A stretch of DNA of 50,592 bases from Ruminococcaceae bacterium UBA3323 (GTDB lineage Bacteria > Bacillota > Clostridia > Oscillospirales > Acutalibacteraceae): positions 1 to 50,592 of the forward strand of contig DESD01000041.1 in assembly GCA_002361935.1 (NCBI GenBank). Reading direction: 5' to 3'. Shown here piece after piece: positions 1 through 7,623 of this stretch. Position 1 is the first letter of the stretch, and each line of letters starts with the position of its first letter. A program made the translations under genes and the position numbers. Under the pieces are notes generated by a model, which saw only the letters and a list, made by a program, of their open reading frames with translations, did not search any database and was not told where the DNA came from.

Positions 1-61
1 TTTCTATAAACTTCAAGTGCTTATTTTACAACAAACTGAAATATATATCAACATTTTTTTA

Positions 62-1210
62 TTAAATATTCTTTAATATTTTACTGAAAATAAATGAAAA
101 GCTGATTTCCCCGATATCTTTATCCGATTTTAAATAAACTGTTTTTATAACTTCATCACCGGATTTCAATATTATTGTACCCAATTTATCCCCTTTATTA
201 ATCGGAGCAGTCATTTCATCATTTATTTCATAAGTATATTCAATTTCACCGCTGCCCTTCGCAACCAATATCTTTTCTGCATCAGCCAATGACGGAGAAA
301 TGCTTTTTTCTATGCCGTTTTTAATTTTCACATCGGTTATCTTGGATTTGTCAAACTGCGGCTCAACCAATTCATAATTTGCAAATCCGAAATCAAGCAG
401 ATTTGTTGCACTGTCAAACCTTTCATCACTTGTTTCACAACCGAGAACTACCGAAACAAGACGCATACCATCCCGTTCCGCCGTTGCACAAAGACAGAAG
501 CCTGCATTTGAGGTTGTTCCCGTTTTAAGCCCTGTTATTCCTTTATATGTATTCACAAGCTTGTTGGTATTATTCAGCTCGGTTTTACCGTTTCTCAGGC
601 TGTCAAGCCATATGGATGTATAATTCTTAACTGCTTCGTGCTTCATAACCTCTTTTGCTATAACGGCAATATCATAAGCACAGGAATAATGATTGGTTAC
701 GGTATCGTCAAGACCTGTGCAGTTTTCGAAATTGCTGTTTTCAAGACTGAGCTCCTTTGCTCTGTCATTCATCATCTTAACAAAGCCCGTATCTGAACCT
801 GCAATGAATTCTCCGAGCGCTGTGCAGGCATCGTTTGCCGATGCAACAATCACCGCCTTCAACAGCTCATCCACAGTCATTTTTTCACCAACCTCAAGCC
901 AGATTTGTGATCCGCCCATTGCAACTGCATTTTCTGATGCGGCAACACTGTCGGTTAAAGCTATTTTTCCGCTGTCAATTGCTTCAAGCACCAAAAGAAT
1001 GCTCATAACTTTTGTAACAGATGCAGGAGAACAATGCTCATAAGCATTCTTTTCATAAATTATATCCCCGGTATCAATACACATCAGGATTGCCGATTTA
1101 GCTTTTTCAATGCTTTTTTCTTCCTTTTTTTCCTCCGTTTCGGCAAAACAGGGAATTACTCCAAGCATTATCAACGCAAAAGAAAGTACAAAAATCATAA
1201 TTTTCCTCAT
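62..1210 (-). CDS. dacF: D-alanyl-D-alanine carboxypeptidase (PBP5/DacF type)
   Basis: This is a serine-type D,D-carboxypeptidase that removes the terminal D-Ala from peptidoglycan stem peptides outside the membrane. The 382-residue protein has a signal peptide (about 1-23, ending CFA), the SxxK motif S64-V-T-K67, the SxN motif S124-A-N126 and K229-T-G231, in the order and spacing of the penicillin-binding fold. A PBP5-like beta domain follows, and the C-terminus (SFSFIFSKILKNI) looks like the amphipathic helix that anchors this family to the membrane. The frame also opens at a GTG at 1222, but the ATG at 1210 has GGTGA five bases upstream and puts the signal peptide at the N-terminus. It is divergent from mtaB. 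The family assignment is firm; the symbol dacF rather than dacA is inferred from the Clostridia-like context. Confidence 0.93.
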   Translation of the reverse strand: MRKIMIFVLSFALIMLGVIPCFAETEEKKEEKSIEKAKSAILMCIDTGDIIYEKNAYEHCSPASVTKVMSILLVLEAIDSGKIALTDSVAASENAVAMGGSQIWLEVGEKMTVDELLKAVIVASANDACTALGEFIAGSDTGFVKMMNDRAKELSLENSNFENCTGLDDTVTNHYSCAYDIAVIAKEVMKHEAVKNYTSIWLDSLRNGKTELNNTNKLVNTYKGITGLKTGTTSNAGFCLCATAERDGMRLVSVVLGCETSDERFDSATNLLDFGFANYELVEPQFDKSKITDVKIKNGIEKSISPSLADAEKILVAKGSGEIEYTYEINDEMTAPINKGDKLGTIILKSGDEVIKTVYLKSDKDIGEISFSFIFSKILKNI

Positions 1211-1242
1211 AAAAATCACCACTATATCTTATTCATTTATTA

Positions 1243-1271
1243 TTGTAATAATAACGAAAACTTGTTATAAT
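1243..1271 (+). promoter_or_regulatory. Probable sigma-A promoter of mtaB
   Basis: A perfect -10 hexamer TATAAT (1266-1271) lies 17 bases after TTGTAA (1243-1248, four of six consensus matches), and 28 bases before the mtaB ATG. It sits in the only gap between two divergent genes. Confidence 0.6.
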
Positions 1272-1298
1272 AAATTAATTATTTTTGGAGAAACAATT

Positions 1299-2591
1299 AT
1301 GAAAGCTGCATTTTACACCCTTGGCTGCAAGGTTAATCAAACAGAAAGTGAATATATGGCGGAGCTATTGGCTAAAGCGGGATTTGAAATCGTTTCGCCG
1401 AATGAGGAAGCTGATTATTACATTATTAATTCCTGCACCGTTACATCAACTGCCGACCAGAAAACGCGCCAGAATGTCAGAAAGTTTAAAAGAAAGCATC
1501 CGGATTCCGCTATCATTTTAACCGGCTGTATGCCCCAGGCTTTTCCGAAGGAGGCCGAAGAGCTTGCCGAAGCAGATATTGTTTTCGGAAATAAAAACGA
1601 CGGCGATATTCTGAGCTTAATCAACAGATATAATATAGAAAAACAAAGAATTCTTGCAATCAGTGAGCATAAAACAGGAGATGCATTTGCAAAATGCTCT
1701 ATCAGCAAATTCAGCGACAGAGTACGTGCATTTGTAAAAATTGAGGACGGTTGCGACCGTTTCTGTTCCTACTGCATTATTCCGATGTCACGAGGAAGAG
1801 TGCGTTCAAAAAGCCTTTCGGTCTTGAAAGAAGAAATTGATATTCTTGCAGAAAACGGAATAAAGGAAATTGTTTTGGTAGGTATCAATCTTTCTGCGTA
1901 TGGAAAAAATGAAGATTTCAATATAGTTGATGCTGTTAAAATTTGTGCCCAGAATGAAAATATTATGAGAATCCGCCTTGGCAGCCTTGAGCCTGATCAT
2001 ATTACAGAGGATATCGTTTCCGAACTCAGTAAAATAGATAAATTCTGCCCACAGTTTCATATTTCACTGCAAAGCGGATGTGACAAAACATTAAAGAATA
2101 TGAACAGACATTACAGTGCTGAGGAATACAAGCAGCTCTGCCGCCTGCTCAGGAACACGTTTACAGACGCTTCCATCACAACAGACGTTATGGTTGGCTT
2201 TCATGAAGAAACAGAAGAAGATTTTTATGCCAGTCTTAACTTTGTTAAGGAAATCCGATTTGAAAAGGTTCATGTATTTCCGTACTCCCGGCGTGAGGGC
2301 ACAAATGCATCCAAAAAGGGAGACAGTGTAAGCAAAAGGGAAAAAGAACGCAGAGCCGAAATCATGATAAATGAAACCGAAAAAATCAGAAAGGAATACT
2401 TTAATTCACTTATCAGTAAAACAGTTTGCGTTCTTTTTGAAAACGAAGCAGAACAAGGTATTTATCAGGGATACACAAAAAATTATATTCCTGTAAGGCT
2501 CTCATCCGACAAAGATATTATCGGAAAGGAAATCAATGTTCTTATAACAGAAACAGCCGATGAATACTGCATTGCTACATTACATCCCTGA
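1299..2591 (+). CDS. mtaB: tRNA t6A37 methylthiotransferase MtaB
   Basis: This radical SAM enzyme adds a methylthio group to t6A37 of tRNAs reading ANN codons. The 430-residue protein has the N-terminal UPF0004 domain with cluster cysteines C10, C46 and C77, the radical SAM motif C152-DRF-C156-SY-C159, and a C-terminal TRAM-like domain. The TLGCKVNQ N-terminus and GCDRFCSYCIIP segment fit the MtaB/YqeV branch better than MiaB. The frame is open further upstream, but the ATG at 1299 has GGAG (1287-1290) eight bases away and starts where the conserved domain starts; the upstream extension would run over the promoter. Its 3' end overlaps the convergent lipoprotein gene by 17 bases. Confidence 0.93.
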   Translation: MKAAFYTLGCKVNQTESEYMAELLAKAGFEIVSPNEEADYYIINSCTVTSTADQKTRQNVRKFKRKHPDSAIILTGCMPQAFPKEAEELAEADIVFGNKNDGDILSLINRYNIEKQRILAISEHKTGDAFAKCSISKFSDRVRAFVKIEDGCDRFCSYCIIPMSRGRVRSKSLSVLKEEIDILAENGIKEIVLVGINLSAYGKNEDFNIVDAVKICAQNENIMRIRLGSLEPDHITEDIVSELSKIDKFCPQFHISLQSGCDKTLKNMNRHYSAEEYKQLCRLLRNTFTDASITTDVMVGFHEETEEDFYASLNFVKEIRFEKVHVFPYSRREGTNASKKGDSVSKREKERRAEIMINETEKIRKEYFNSLISKTVCVLFENEAEQGIYQGYTKNYIPVRLSSDKDIIGKEINVLITETADEYCIATLHP

Positions 2592-3777
2592 TATTTTTAA
2601 CTTCTTCGACAACGGAAGGCGTTTCCTTATCCGTTAGATAACTGTAGGAATAGATATAGAAACCGCTTACATTTTCAAGCTGGCCGAGATAAGAAATCTG
2701 CCTTGAAATAACATTATGGTTATCTTTAAATTCATTTATGGCATAATCCGTATCCGATGAGGCAAATTTATCCTCCTGCCCCGATTTATAAAGCGGCAGT
2801 CCGACATAAAGCCTGCAGCTTGTGGTAAGTTCTGCCCAGTCCTTGGCTGTTTTTGTAAAAGGCTGTGCTTCGTTATAAAAGCCAAAATAAATCTGGGGGC
2901 ATATGTAATCTACAAAGCCCTCCTCCGTTGCCCAGCGTTCAACATCAGCATAAAGATTCTCATAATTTGCAGATAGTTTCGATTGTGGGCTGATGCCAAA
3001 TTCAACCGAAGAATTTATTTTTTTAACAGCCGAATAAACGGATTGAACCATATCGGATACATTTTCTCTTCTCCAGTCGGAAAGAGAAAGATCTCCCCCA
3101 CCCTTTACATAAGCATTGTATTCTGCTTTATCAACATCCTTGCTTTTGGAAGGATAAAAATAATCATCAAAATGAATTGCATCAACGGCATAGTTTTCAA
3201 CGATTTCCTTAACACCATTTACTATCAGAGTTTTTACATCGCTTGAAGCAGGATTAAAATATATTTTATCATCAATATATACATTTGTTTTTTTGTCTTT
3301 GCTGTTATACCATTCCTTAGCAATATTATTGTCGGATAATTCGTCAATTTCTTTTGCCTGGCTTACTCTGTATGGGTTAATCCACGCTTCAATTCTGAGC
3401 TTTAGGCTATGAGCAACATTAACCATAATTTCAAGCGGATCATATTTCAGTTCGCAGCCCTGCACACCGAAACAATACTTTGAAACAGGAAAATAATCCG
3501 ATTTATAAAATGCATCGGCACACGGCCTTACCTGCACGGTGACGGTATTAAAGCCATCGGATTTGATTTCTTTAAAAGCAGATTTCACCGCTTTCTCAAA
3601 TTCTTTTTCTGTTTTGCTGTTTGTTGTTAGCTTTTCAAGCTCAAAATACGTTATCCATACGGCTTTAACATAAACAGCATTAACAGGCTCATCCTTATCA
3701 GCCTGTGTTCCGCCCTGAACGGAACAGCCGCATAACAGTAAAATCAATGTAAACAAACAAATAAATATCTTTTTCAT
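2575..3777 (-). CDS. Glycoside hydrolase-like (GHL10/DUF187) lipoprotein
   Basis: The protein has a lipoprotein signal (hydrophobic ICLFTLILLL followed by CGC, lipobox LCGC) and a family-10-like glycosyl hydrolase barrel of the GHL10/DUF187 type, as in Bacillus YngK. Visible family features are AVWITYFELEKL near the start, FNTVTVQVRPCADAFY, the barrel strand IEAWINPYR, DAIHFDDYFYP with candidate acidic residues, and DYICPQIYFGF. About 400 residues matches the family. It is expected at the outer face of the membrane acting on cell-wall or exogenous glycan; the substrate is unknown. The ATG at 3777 is preferred over a GTG at 3786, because AAGGA upstream is too close to the GTG. The stop lies 17 bases inside mtaB. 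Confidence 0.85.
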   Translation of the reverse strand: MKKIFICLFTLILLLCGCSVQGGTQADKDEPVNAVYVKAVWITYFELEKLTTNSKTEKEFEKAVKSAFKEIKSDGFNTVTVQVRPCADAFYKSDYFPVSKYCFGVQGCELKYDPLEIMVNVAHSLKLRIEAWINPYRVSQAKEIDELSDNNIAKEWYNSKDKKTNVYIDDKIYFNPASSDVKTLIVNGVKEIVENYAVDAIHFDDYFYPSKSKDVDKAEYNAYVKGGGDLSLSDWRRENVSDMVQSVYSAVKKINSSVEFGISPQSKLSANYENLYADVERWATEEGFVDYICPQIYFGFYNEAQPFTKTAKDWAELTTSCRLYVGLPLYKSGQEDKFASSDTDYAINEFKDNHNVISRQISYLGQLENVSGFYIYSYSYLTDKETPSVVEEVKNIRDVM

Positions 3778-3779
3778 AC

Positions 3780-3808
3780 TTGACACTTTCCTTTAAATTT
3801 GTAAAAAT
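3780..3808 (+). promoter_or_regulatory. Candidate promoter of the zinc-ribbon/DUF1294 pair
   Basis: A perfect -35 hexamer TTGACA (3780-3785) is followed, 16 bases on, by TAAAAA (3802-3807), a weak -10. It overlaps the start region of the divergent lipoprotein gene. Confidence 0.4.
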
Positions 3809-3835
3809 AATAATAGAATGAATTAAGGTGATACT

Positions 3836-4135
3836 ATGGAATACAGATTGGGAACAGGCTTAAAAATCAAAGACAAGGGCGAAACCGTATCTCTTGTCTG
3901 CCCGAAATGCGAAGAAACGGTTCATTTTCATCTGTTTTCAAATATAGAAAACAGACTGAATGCGAAATTTCCGTTTATAAAATCAAATCATGTTTATTTT
4001 CTTATTTGCCCTAAATGTGCATCCGTTTTTACGGTTGATGAAGCAAAAGGCGAAAGTTTTGATAAAGGCGAAAAGCTTTCCATAGGAAATTTTGATTTTA
4101 AAACGCTTAAGGAATTTAAAAATGGAAACAAATAA
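3836..4135 (+). CDS. Small zinc-ribbon protein of unknown function
   Basis: A 99-residue soluble protein with two CPKC knuckles, C22/C25 and C58/C61, separated by 32 residues, which should bind one zinc ion as a zinc ribbon. There are no other recognisable domains and no membrane segment. The start is supported by AAGGTGA eight bases or fewer upstream of the ATG. It overlaps the next gene by 14 bases, so the two are probably co-transcribed and translationally coupled. Its function is not known to me; a nucleic-acid or protein-binding role is only a guess from the fold. Confidence 0.75.
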   Translation: MEYRLGTGLKIKDKGETVSLVCPKCEETVHFHLFSNIENRLNAKFPFIKSNHVYFLICPKCASVFTVDEAKGESFDKGEKLSIGNFDFKTLKEFKNGNK

Positions 4136-4406
4136 GCTGATTTTTGCATATTTCGCTTTTATCAGCATTCTGACTGCTGCCATAACAATTATTGATAAAA
4201 TAAATGCTAAAAACGGAAGCCGGCGTGTTCCTGAAGATTTTCTGCTTACCTTAGGGCTTCTTGGAGGTTCAGTTTCGGAATACATAACAATGAAGCTAAT
4301 CCGTCATAAAACAAGACATAAGAAATTTATGATCGGGCTACCCGTTTTAATCATAATTCAGATTGCTTTCATTGCGGGATTGTGGATATATACACAAAGA
4401 GGGTGA
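4122..4406 (+). CDS. DUF1294 small membrane protein
   Basis: A 94-residue integral membrane protein of the DUF1294 family. It has hydrophobic segments at the N-terminus (LIFAYFAFISILTAAITII), in the middle (DFLLTLGLLGGSVSEYI) and at the C-terminus (IGLPVLIIIQIAFIAGLW). The family signature is the loop RRVPED followed by LLGG and then RHKTRHKKF. The ATG at 4122 has AAGGA (4109-4113) eight bases upstream; a longer frame from 4092 adds only a charged stretch and is not preferred. The stop codon lies inside a perfect palindrome that serves as the terminator. No biochemical function is established for the family. Confidence 0.88.
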   Translation: METNKLIFAYFAFISILTAAITIIDKINAKNGSRRVPEDFLLTLGLLGGSVSEYITMKLIRHKTRHKKFMIGLPVLIIIQIAFIAGLWIYTQRG

Positions 4407-4419
4407 ATTCACCCTCTTT
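4396..4419. terminator. Palindromic intrinsic terminator between DUF1294 and spoIVA
   Basis: A perfect 24-base palindrome gives a strong hairpin (arms AAAGAGGGTG and its complement, loop AATT), followed on the + strand by TTTTACTTTTTT. It contains the stop codon of the DUF1294 gene. On the - strand it lies just after the spoIVA stop, so it can end both converging transcripts, though the - strand T-tract is weaker. Confidence 0.8.
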
Positions 4420-4426
4420 TACTTTT

Positions 4427-5896
4427 TTAAAGAATTATGCATATCAAGCCGCTGCAGCCCTCATTAATAACTCTTTCAATCGTTTCTCTGAACTTGTTTC
4501 GTGCATCATCCGGCATTCGCTCAAGCTTACCGTGAAGCCCCTCGTTGACAAGCTCGTGAAGCGACTTTCCGAAAATATCGGTTTTCCACAAGTCAGCGGG
4601 ATTTTCTTCAAACTCACGAAGAAGATACATAACAAGCTCCTGCGACTGGCTTTCACTGCCCACAATAGGTGCAACCTCGGTGTATGTATTGCATTTTATC
4701 ATATGAATGGATGGTGCCTGCGCCTTAAGCCTTACGCCGTATCTGCCGCCCTGCTTCATAATTTCAGGTTCCTCAAGTGTCAACTCTTCAATATCGGGCA
4801 TAACAATACCGTAGCCTGTTCTGTCCACCTCTGAAAGAGCTGCAGAAAAACGCATATATTTATTTCTTATAGCTGTGAGCTCTATAATTTCCTTCATAAG
4901 CTCTTTTTCGTTATGAATGGTAACATTGCATTCCTTGGATAAAATGGAGTAAAAATAGCTGTTGTCAATGGATATTTTAATGTTTACACTGCCGTCGGAT
5001 AAATCCAGATTTGAAATATTCAGGCTTTCTATATCCGAATTATCCGCAAGTCTGTCTGCAAACTGCTTAACGCTTCTTATATTGCTTACATCATTGCAGC
5101 ATTCCTTTACGGATGTAAACAGCTTTGTTTTAAGCTCATTATCTGAATCAAGGCTTTTTATCCATGAAGGGAAATTGAGCGAAATGCTTGAAACAGGAAA
5201 TTCATAAAGCACTCTTTCAAGAATTGCGTTAATTTCTTCCTCGTTAAGATCAAGACAGTTAACCGGCATAACGGGAACATTGTATTTTTCGCTCATGGAA
5301 GCACAAAGCGAAAGTGCTTCTGCGGACTGCGGCTCAACGCAGTTCATAACAACTACAAACGGTTTATTGATTTCCTTTAACTCGTTGATTACTCTTTCTT
5401 CTGCCTCTTCGTATTCTTCACGCGGAATAGCACTGATTGAACCGTCTGTTGTAACTACAAGACCGATAGTTGAATGCTCATTGATAACCTTTTGTGTTCC
5501 GATTTCAGCCGCCATATTAAATGGTATTTCCTCAGGAAACCATGGTGTTCTTACCATTCTCGGCTGATCCTCTTCTATATATCCTACAGAGCTTGGAACA
5601 ATATAGCCAACACAGTCTATAAGTCTTACCCTGAAATGAAGATTATCCTGCATGGAAAGCTCAATTGCCTCTTCCGGGATAAATTTCGGCTCAGTTGTCA
5701 TTATCGTTCTGCCTGCCGCACTTTGCGGAAGCTCATCTCTTGCTCTTTCCTTCTGAAACTCTCCGTTGATTCTCGGAATAACAAGAGTGTCCATAAATCT
5801 TTTAATAAAGGTTGATTTTCCTGTTCTTACAGGACCAACAACTCCAATGTAAATATCGCCCTGTGTTCTTGATGATATATCATTATAAATGCTCAA
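4427..5896 (-). CDS. spoIVA: Stage IV sporulation protein A (coat basement ATPase)
   Basis: SpoIVA is an ATPase that polymerises on the outer forespore membrane and forms the base of the spore coat. The 489-residue protein opens with the typical N-terminus and the Walker A loop G21-PVRTGKS-T29, followed by a TRAFAC-type nucleotide-binding domain (RLIDCVGYIVPSSVGYIEEDQPRMV region) and the long C-terminal polymerisation region ending SGLICIIL. Length matches the family. The start codon is TTG with a strong AGGAGG seven bases upstream; no in-frame ATG is closer. It lies 12 bases after the sipL stop and should be co-transcribed from the sigma-E promoter at 7417-7445. Confidence 0.97.
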   Translation of the reverse strand: MSIYNDISSRTQGDIYIGVVGPVRTGKSTFIKRFMDTLVIPRINGEFQKERARDELPQSAAGRTIMTTEPKFIPEEAIELSMQDNLHFRVRLIDCVGYIVPSSVGYIEEDQPRMVRTPWFPEEIPFNMAAEIGTQKVINEHSTIGLVVTTDGSISAIPREEYEEAEERVINELKEINKPFVVVMNCVEPQSAEALSLCASMSEKYNVPVMPVNCLDLNEEEINAILERVLYEFPVSSISLNFPSWIKSLDSDNELKTKLFTSVKECCNDVSNIRSVKQFADRLADNSDIESLNISNLDLSDGSVNIKISIDNSYFYSILSKECNVTIHNEKELMKEIIELTAIRNKYMRFSAALSEVDRTGYGIVMPDIEELTLEEPEIMKQGGRYGVRLKAQAPSIHMIKCNTYTEVAPIVGSESQSQELVMYLLREFEENPADLWKTDIFGKSLHELVNEGLHGKLERMPDDARNKFRETIERVINEGCSGLICIIL

Positions 5897-5908
5897 ATTA
5901 TTCCCTCC

Positions 5909-7366
5909 TTACATTCCCGGAATTAAAAGAATACGCCTTGACTGAAGCACGTCATCCTTTAATTCATTTTCGGATTTAATCAATTCAACAGATGTTCTGA
6001 ATTTCTTTGCAATATCCCAAAGCTGTTCCTGCTCTTTTGCAAAATAAACAACAAGTGCAGGAGAATCTGCCATCGGTGTATCAGAAACATTGATTTCCGT
6101 TAAAACGTTGAACGTTTTTTCCTCAAATTTTATTGCTGTGTATTCAATTAAATATCTTACACTTATCTGATTGGAGGAATTAATAACATAATCAAACGAT
6201 TTAACATAAGTTGCTGAAAAATTGAAATTAAACACATCAATTTCCTTTTTCTGGCTTATAAATATCAGTTCGGATTTCTCGTTTCTGATAAAGGCGGTAA
6301 GTTCCAAATTCTTTCCGTCGCTTATATTAAGCGATAAATCCACTACCTCAACAATATTGATATTTTCAAATTCAAAGGTGCACTTATCATTGATAATATC
6401 CGAAACAACACTGCCGTTTGTGTTAAGATTAATCTTTGAAAATGTATTGCTTATCTCGTTATCTGTTGCATACGAATCTGTTGAAAGCTCCGTTTCAACT
6501 TTCCTAAAAACGGAAGCATTTATATTCACGTCGCCAAGAAGCTCTATCATTCTTAATTCATTGTTTTTATCTGCTTTTGGCTTAACATACATATTTCCGA
6601 TATTAACATTTACTACGGCATTATCGCCCTCGTCAATATCATTTATATCAATAATTTTACTGATATTAACAGACTTTTCGCATTTTCGTATAATTTCATT
6701 TTCCGTATCTGTTGTATAAAGCAAAGAAAATTCGGCAGTTGCCTTAACAAGCATCTTATTTTTAATAATTTTTATTTCATCCGTATGAACGGTTGAAAAT
6801 GTGTTAATAATTCTTTTTATAAATTCACTGTCTGACGGAATGACAGTATCTTCCTCAAATTCTGCTCTTGTATAAGCTGTTCCTACCAAGGAAAGATAAT
6901 TGATTCTGTCTTTTCTAAGAAGCACCCGGGGCATGTCATCAATCATTTTTACCGGATTGCAGGCGCATACCTTTACATTAAGCGCAAAAGCATTATGTAT
7001 ATCAATTCTTCTTTGATTAATTACCCTGAAATTACTGTACTTATTCATAACAAATACATCAGCCGTAACATTTTCAAAGCCGCCTTCAATGTTTATCTGT
7101 TTCTGAAAATCCTCTTCAAAATCAGCAGTTGTTAAACAGGAGGTTGATTCACTTACATAGGTTAAATAAATTTTTGACTTTCCGTAAACAGTAAGCGTTC
7201 CGTTATTATAATCCGTGTTAATAACAAAGTTGTTTATGCAGCATCTTACAATTTTCAGCATATCATCATTGTATGCCATCAGATTTTCCTGAAAATCCAA
7301 ATCCACATCAACGCACTTTGAAAAAACATTGCATTTCTCTTTGATTTCCCTTATGTTATTTTCCAT
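5909..7366 (-). CDS. sipL: SipL-type SPOCS and LysM domain spore coat protein
   Basis: The 485-residue protein has SPOCS (DUF3794) regions: an N-terminal one at about residues 30-115 and further beta-rich repeats in the middle (about 180-270 and after 340). It ends with a LysM domain over the last 50 residues (EQEQLWDIAKKF to RRILLIPGM). This is the architecture of Clostridioides difficile SipL, which binds SpoIVA through its LysM domain and is needed for the coat to surround the forespore. Here the gene sits directly upstream of spoIVA, which supports the assignment strongly. The ATG at 7366 has AAGGAG seven bases upstream; an upstream frame extension of 22 codons would overlap the promoter and leader hairpin and is rejected. 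Pairwise identity to SipL was not measured. Confidence 0.85.
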   Translation of the reverse strand: MENNIREIKEKCNVFSKCVDVDLDFQENLMAYNDDMLKIVRCCINNFVINTDYNNGTLTVYGKSKIYLTYVSESTSCLTTADFEEDFQKQINIEGGFENVTADVFVMNKYSNFRVINQRRIDIHNAFALNVKVCACNPVKMIDDMPRVLLRKDRINYLSLVGTAYTRAEFEEDTVIPSDSEFIKRIINTFSTVHTDEIKIIKNKMLVKATAEFSLLYTTDTENEIIRKCEKSVNISKIIDINDIDEGDNAVVNVNIGNMYVKPKADKNNELRMIELLGDVNINASVFRKVETELSTDSYATDNEISNTFSKINLNTNGSVVSDIINDKCTFEFENINIVEVVDLSLNISDGKNLELTAFIRNEKSELIFISQKKEIDVFNFNFSATYVKSFDYVINSSNQISVRYLIEYTAIKFEEKTFNVLTEINVSDTPMADSPALVVYFAKEQEQLWDIAKKFRTSVELIKSENELKDDVLQSRRILLIPGM

Positions 7367-7385
7367 AGCAGTACTCCTTCTTATC

Positions 7386-7406
7386 GGCAATAATCGCTTT
7401 ATTGCC
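7386..7406 (-). promoter_or_regulatory. Hairpin in the sipL leader
   Basis: An 8-bp perfect stem (GGCAATAA with TTATTGCC) and a 5-base loop lie in the 5' leader of sipL-spoIVA, about 10 bases upstream of the ribosome binding site. It has no following T-tract, so it is not a terminator. It could affect mRNA stability or translation. Confidence 0.5.
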
Positions 7407-7416
7407 TTACTGCTAA

Positions 7417-7445
7417 AACATATGCGAAACAAGCTTTGAATATAA
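7417..7445 (-). promoter_or_regulatory. Probable sigma-E promoter of sipL-spoIVA
   Basis: Read on the - strand, TTATATT (7445-7439) is followed after 14 bases by CATATGTT (7424-7417). This fits the known sigma-E consensus (ATATT-like -35, 14-15 base gap, CATACAAT-like -10). It lies 50 bases before the sipL start, and sigma-E control is expected for coat basement genes in the mother cell. Confidence 0.65.
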
Positions 7446-7486
7446 CTAATCCAATTAAAATTCGTTGCCGGGAAAATTCACACAGA

Positions 7487-7519
7487 AAAAGCGCAGGATA
7501 AAAACTATCCTGCGCTTTT
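7487..7519. terminator. Bidirectional intrinsic terminator after spoVM
   Basis: A 14-bp perfect stem (AAAAGCGCAGGATA at 7487-7500 with its complement at 7506-7519) and a 5-base loop. On the - strand it follows the spoVM stop by five bases and ends in TTTTT; on the + strand it ends in TTTT. It separates the ylo-type operon from sipL-spoIVA. Confidence 0.88.
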
Positions 7520-7524
7520 CTATG

Positions 7525-7608
7525 TCAGTTATTAACTTTCTTAATTTTAAATATCGCTCTCATAATTGGTGCCATAAACTTAGGTGGATTTATAATTACT
7601 ACTTTCAC
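7525..7608 (-). CDS. spoVM: Stage V sporulation protein M (27 residues)
   Basis: A 27-codon gene that standard length limits miss. SpoVM is an amphipathic helix that recognises the convex forespore membrane and anchors SpoIVA there. The product has P9-KF11 followed by MAPIMRAIF; against Bacillus subtilis SpoVM (as I recall it) residues M1, K2, I6, P9, K10, F11, I15, R17 and A18 are identical at the same positions without gaps, including P9, needed for curvature sensing. The C-terminus is lysine-rich. The start is GTG with GGAGG seven bases upstream (7616-7620). The gene lies downstream of thiN, as in Bacillus, and is followed by a terminator. Small size limits statistics, but position, binding site and residues agree. 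Confidence 0.88.
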   Translation of the reverse strand: MKVVIINPPKFMAPIMRAIFKIKKVNN

Positions 7609-7623
7609 AATCATTCCTCCAAG

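Noticed and set aside
1..61. Terminator after dacF
   Set aside because: The 61 bases at the window edge are AT-rich with no stem of useful length; nothing else is visible there.
1110..1298. Upstream extension of the mtaB frame
   Set aside because: It runs over the promoter, overlaps dacF on the other strand and lies outside the conserved domain; the ATG at 1299 has the ribosome binding site.
6222..6719. 165-codon open frame on the + strand
   Set aside because: Antisense to sipL, with a serine/leucine/phenylalanine-rich product typical of reverse-strand artefacts.
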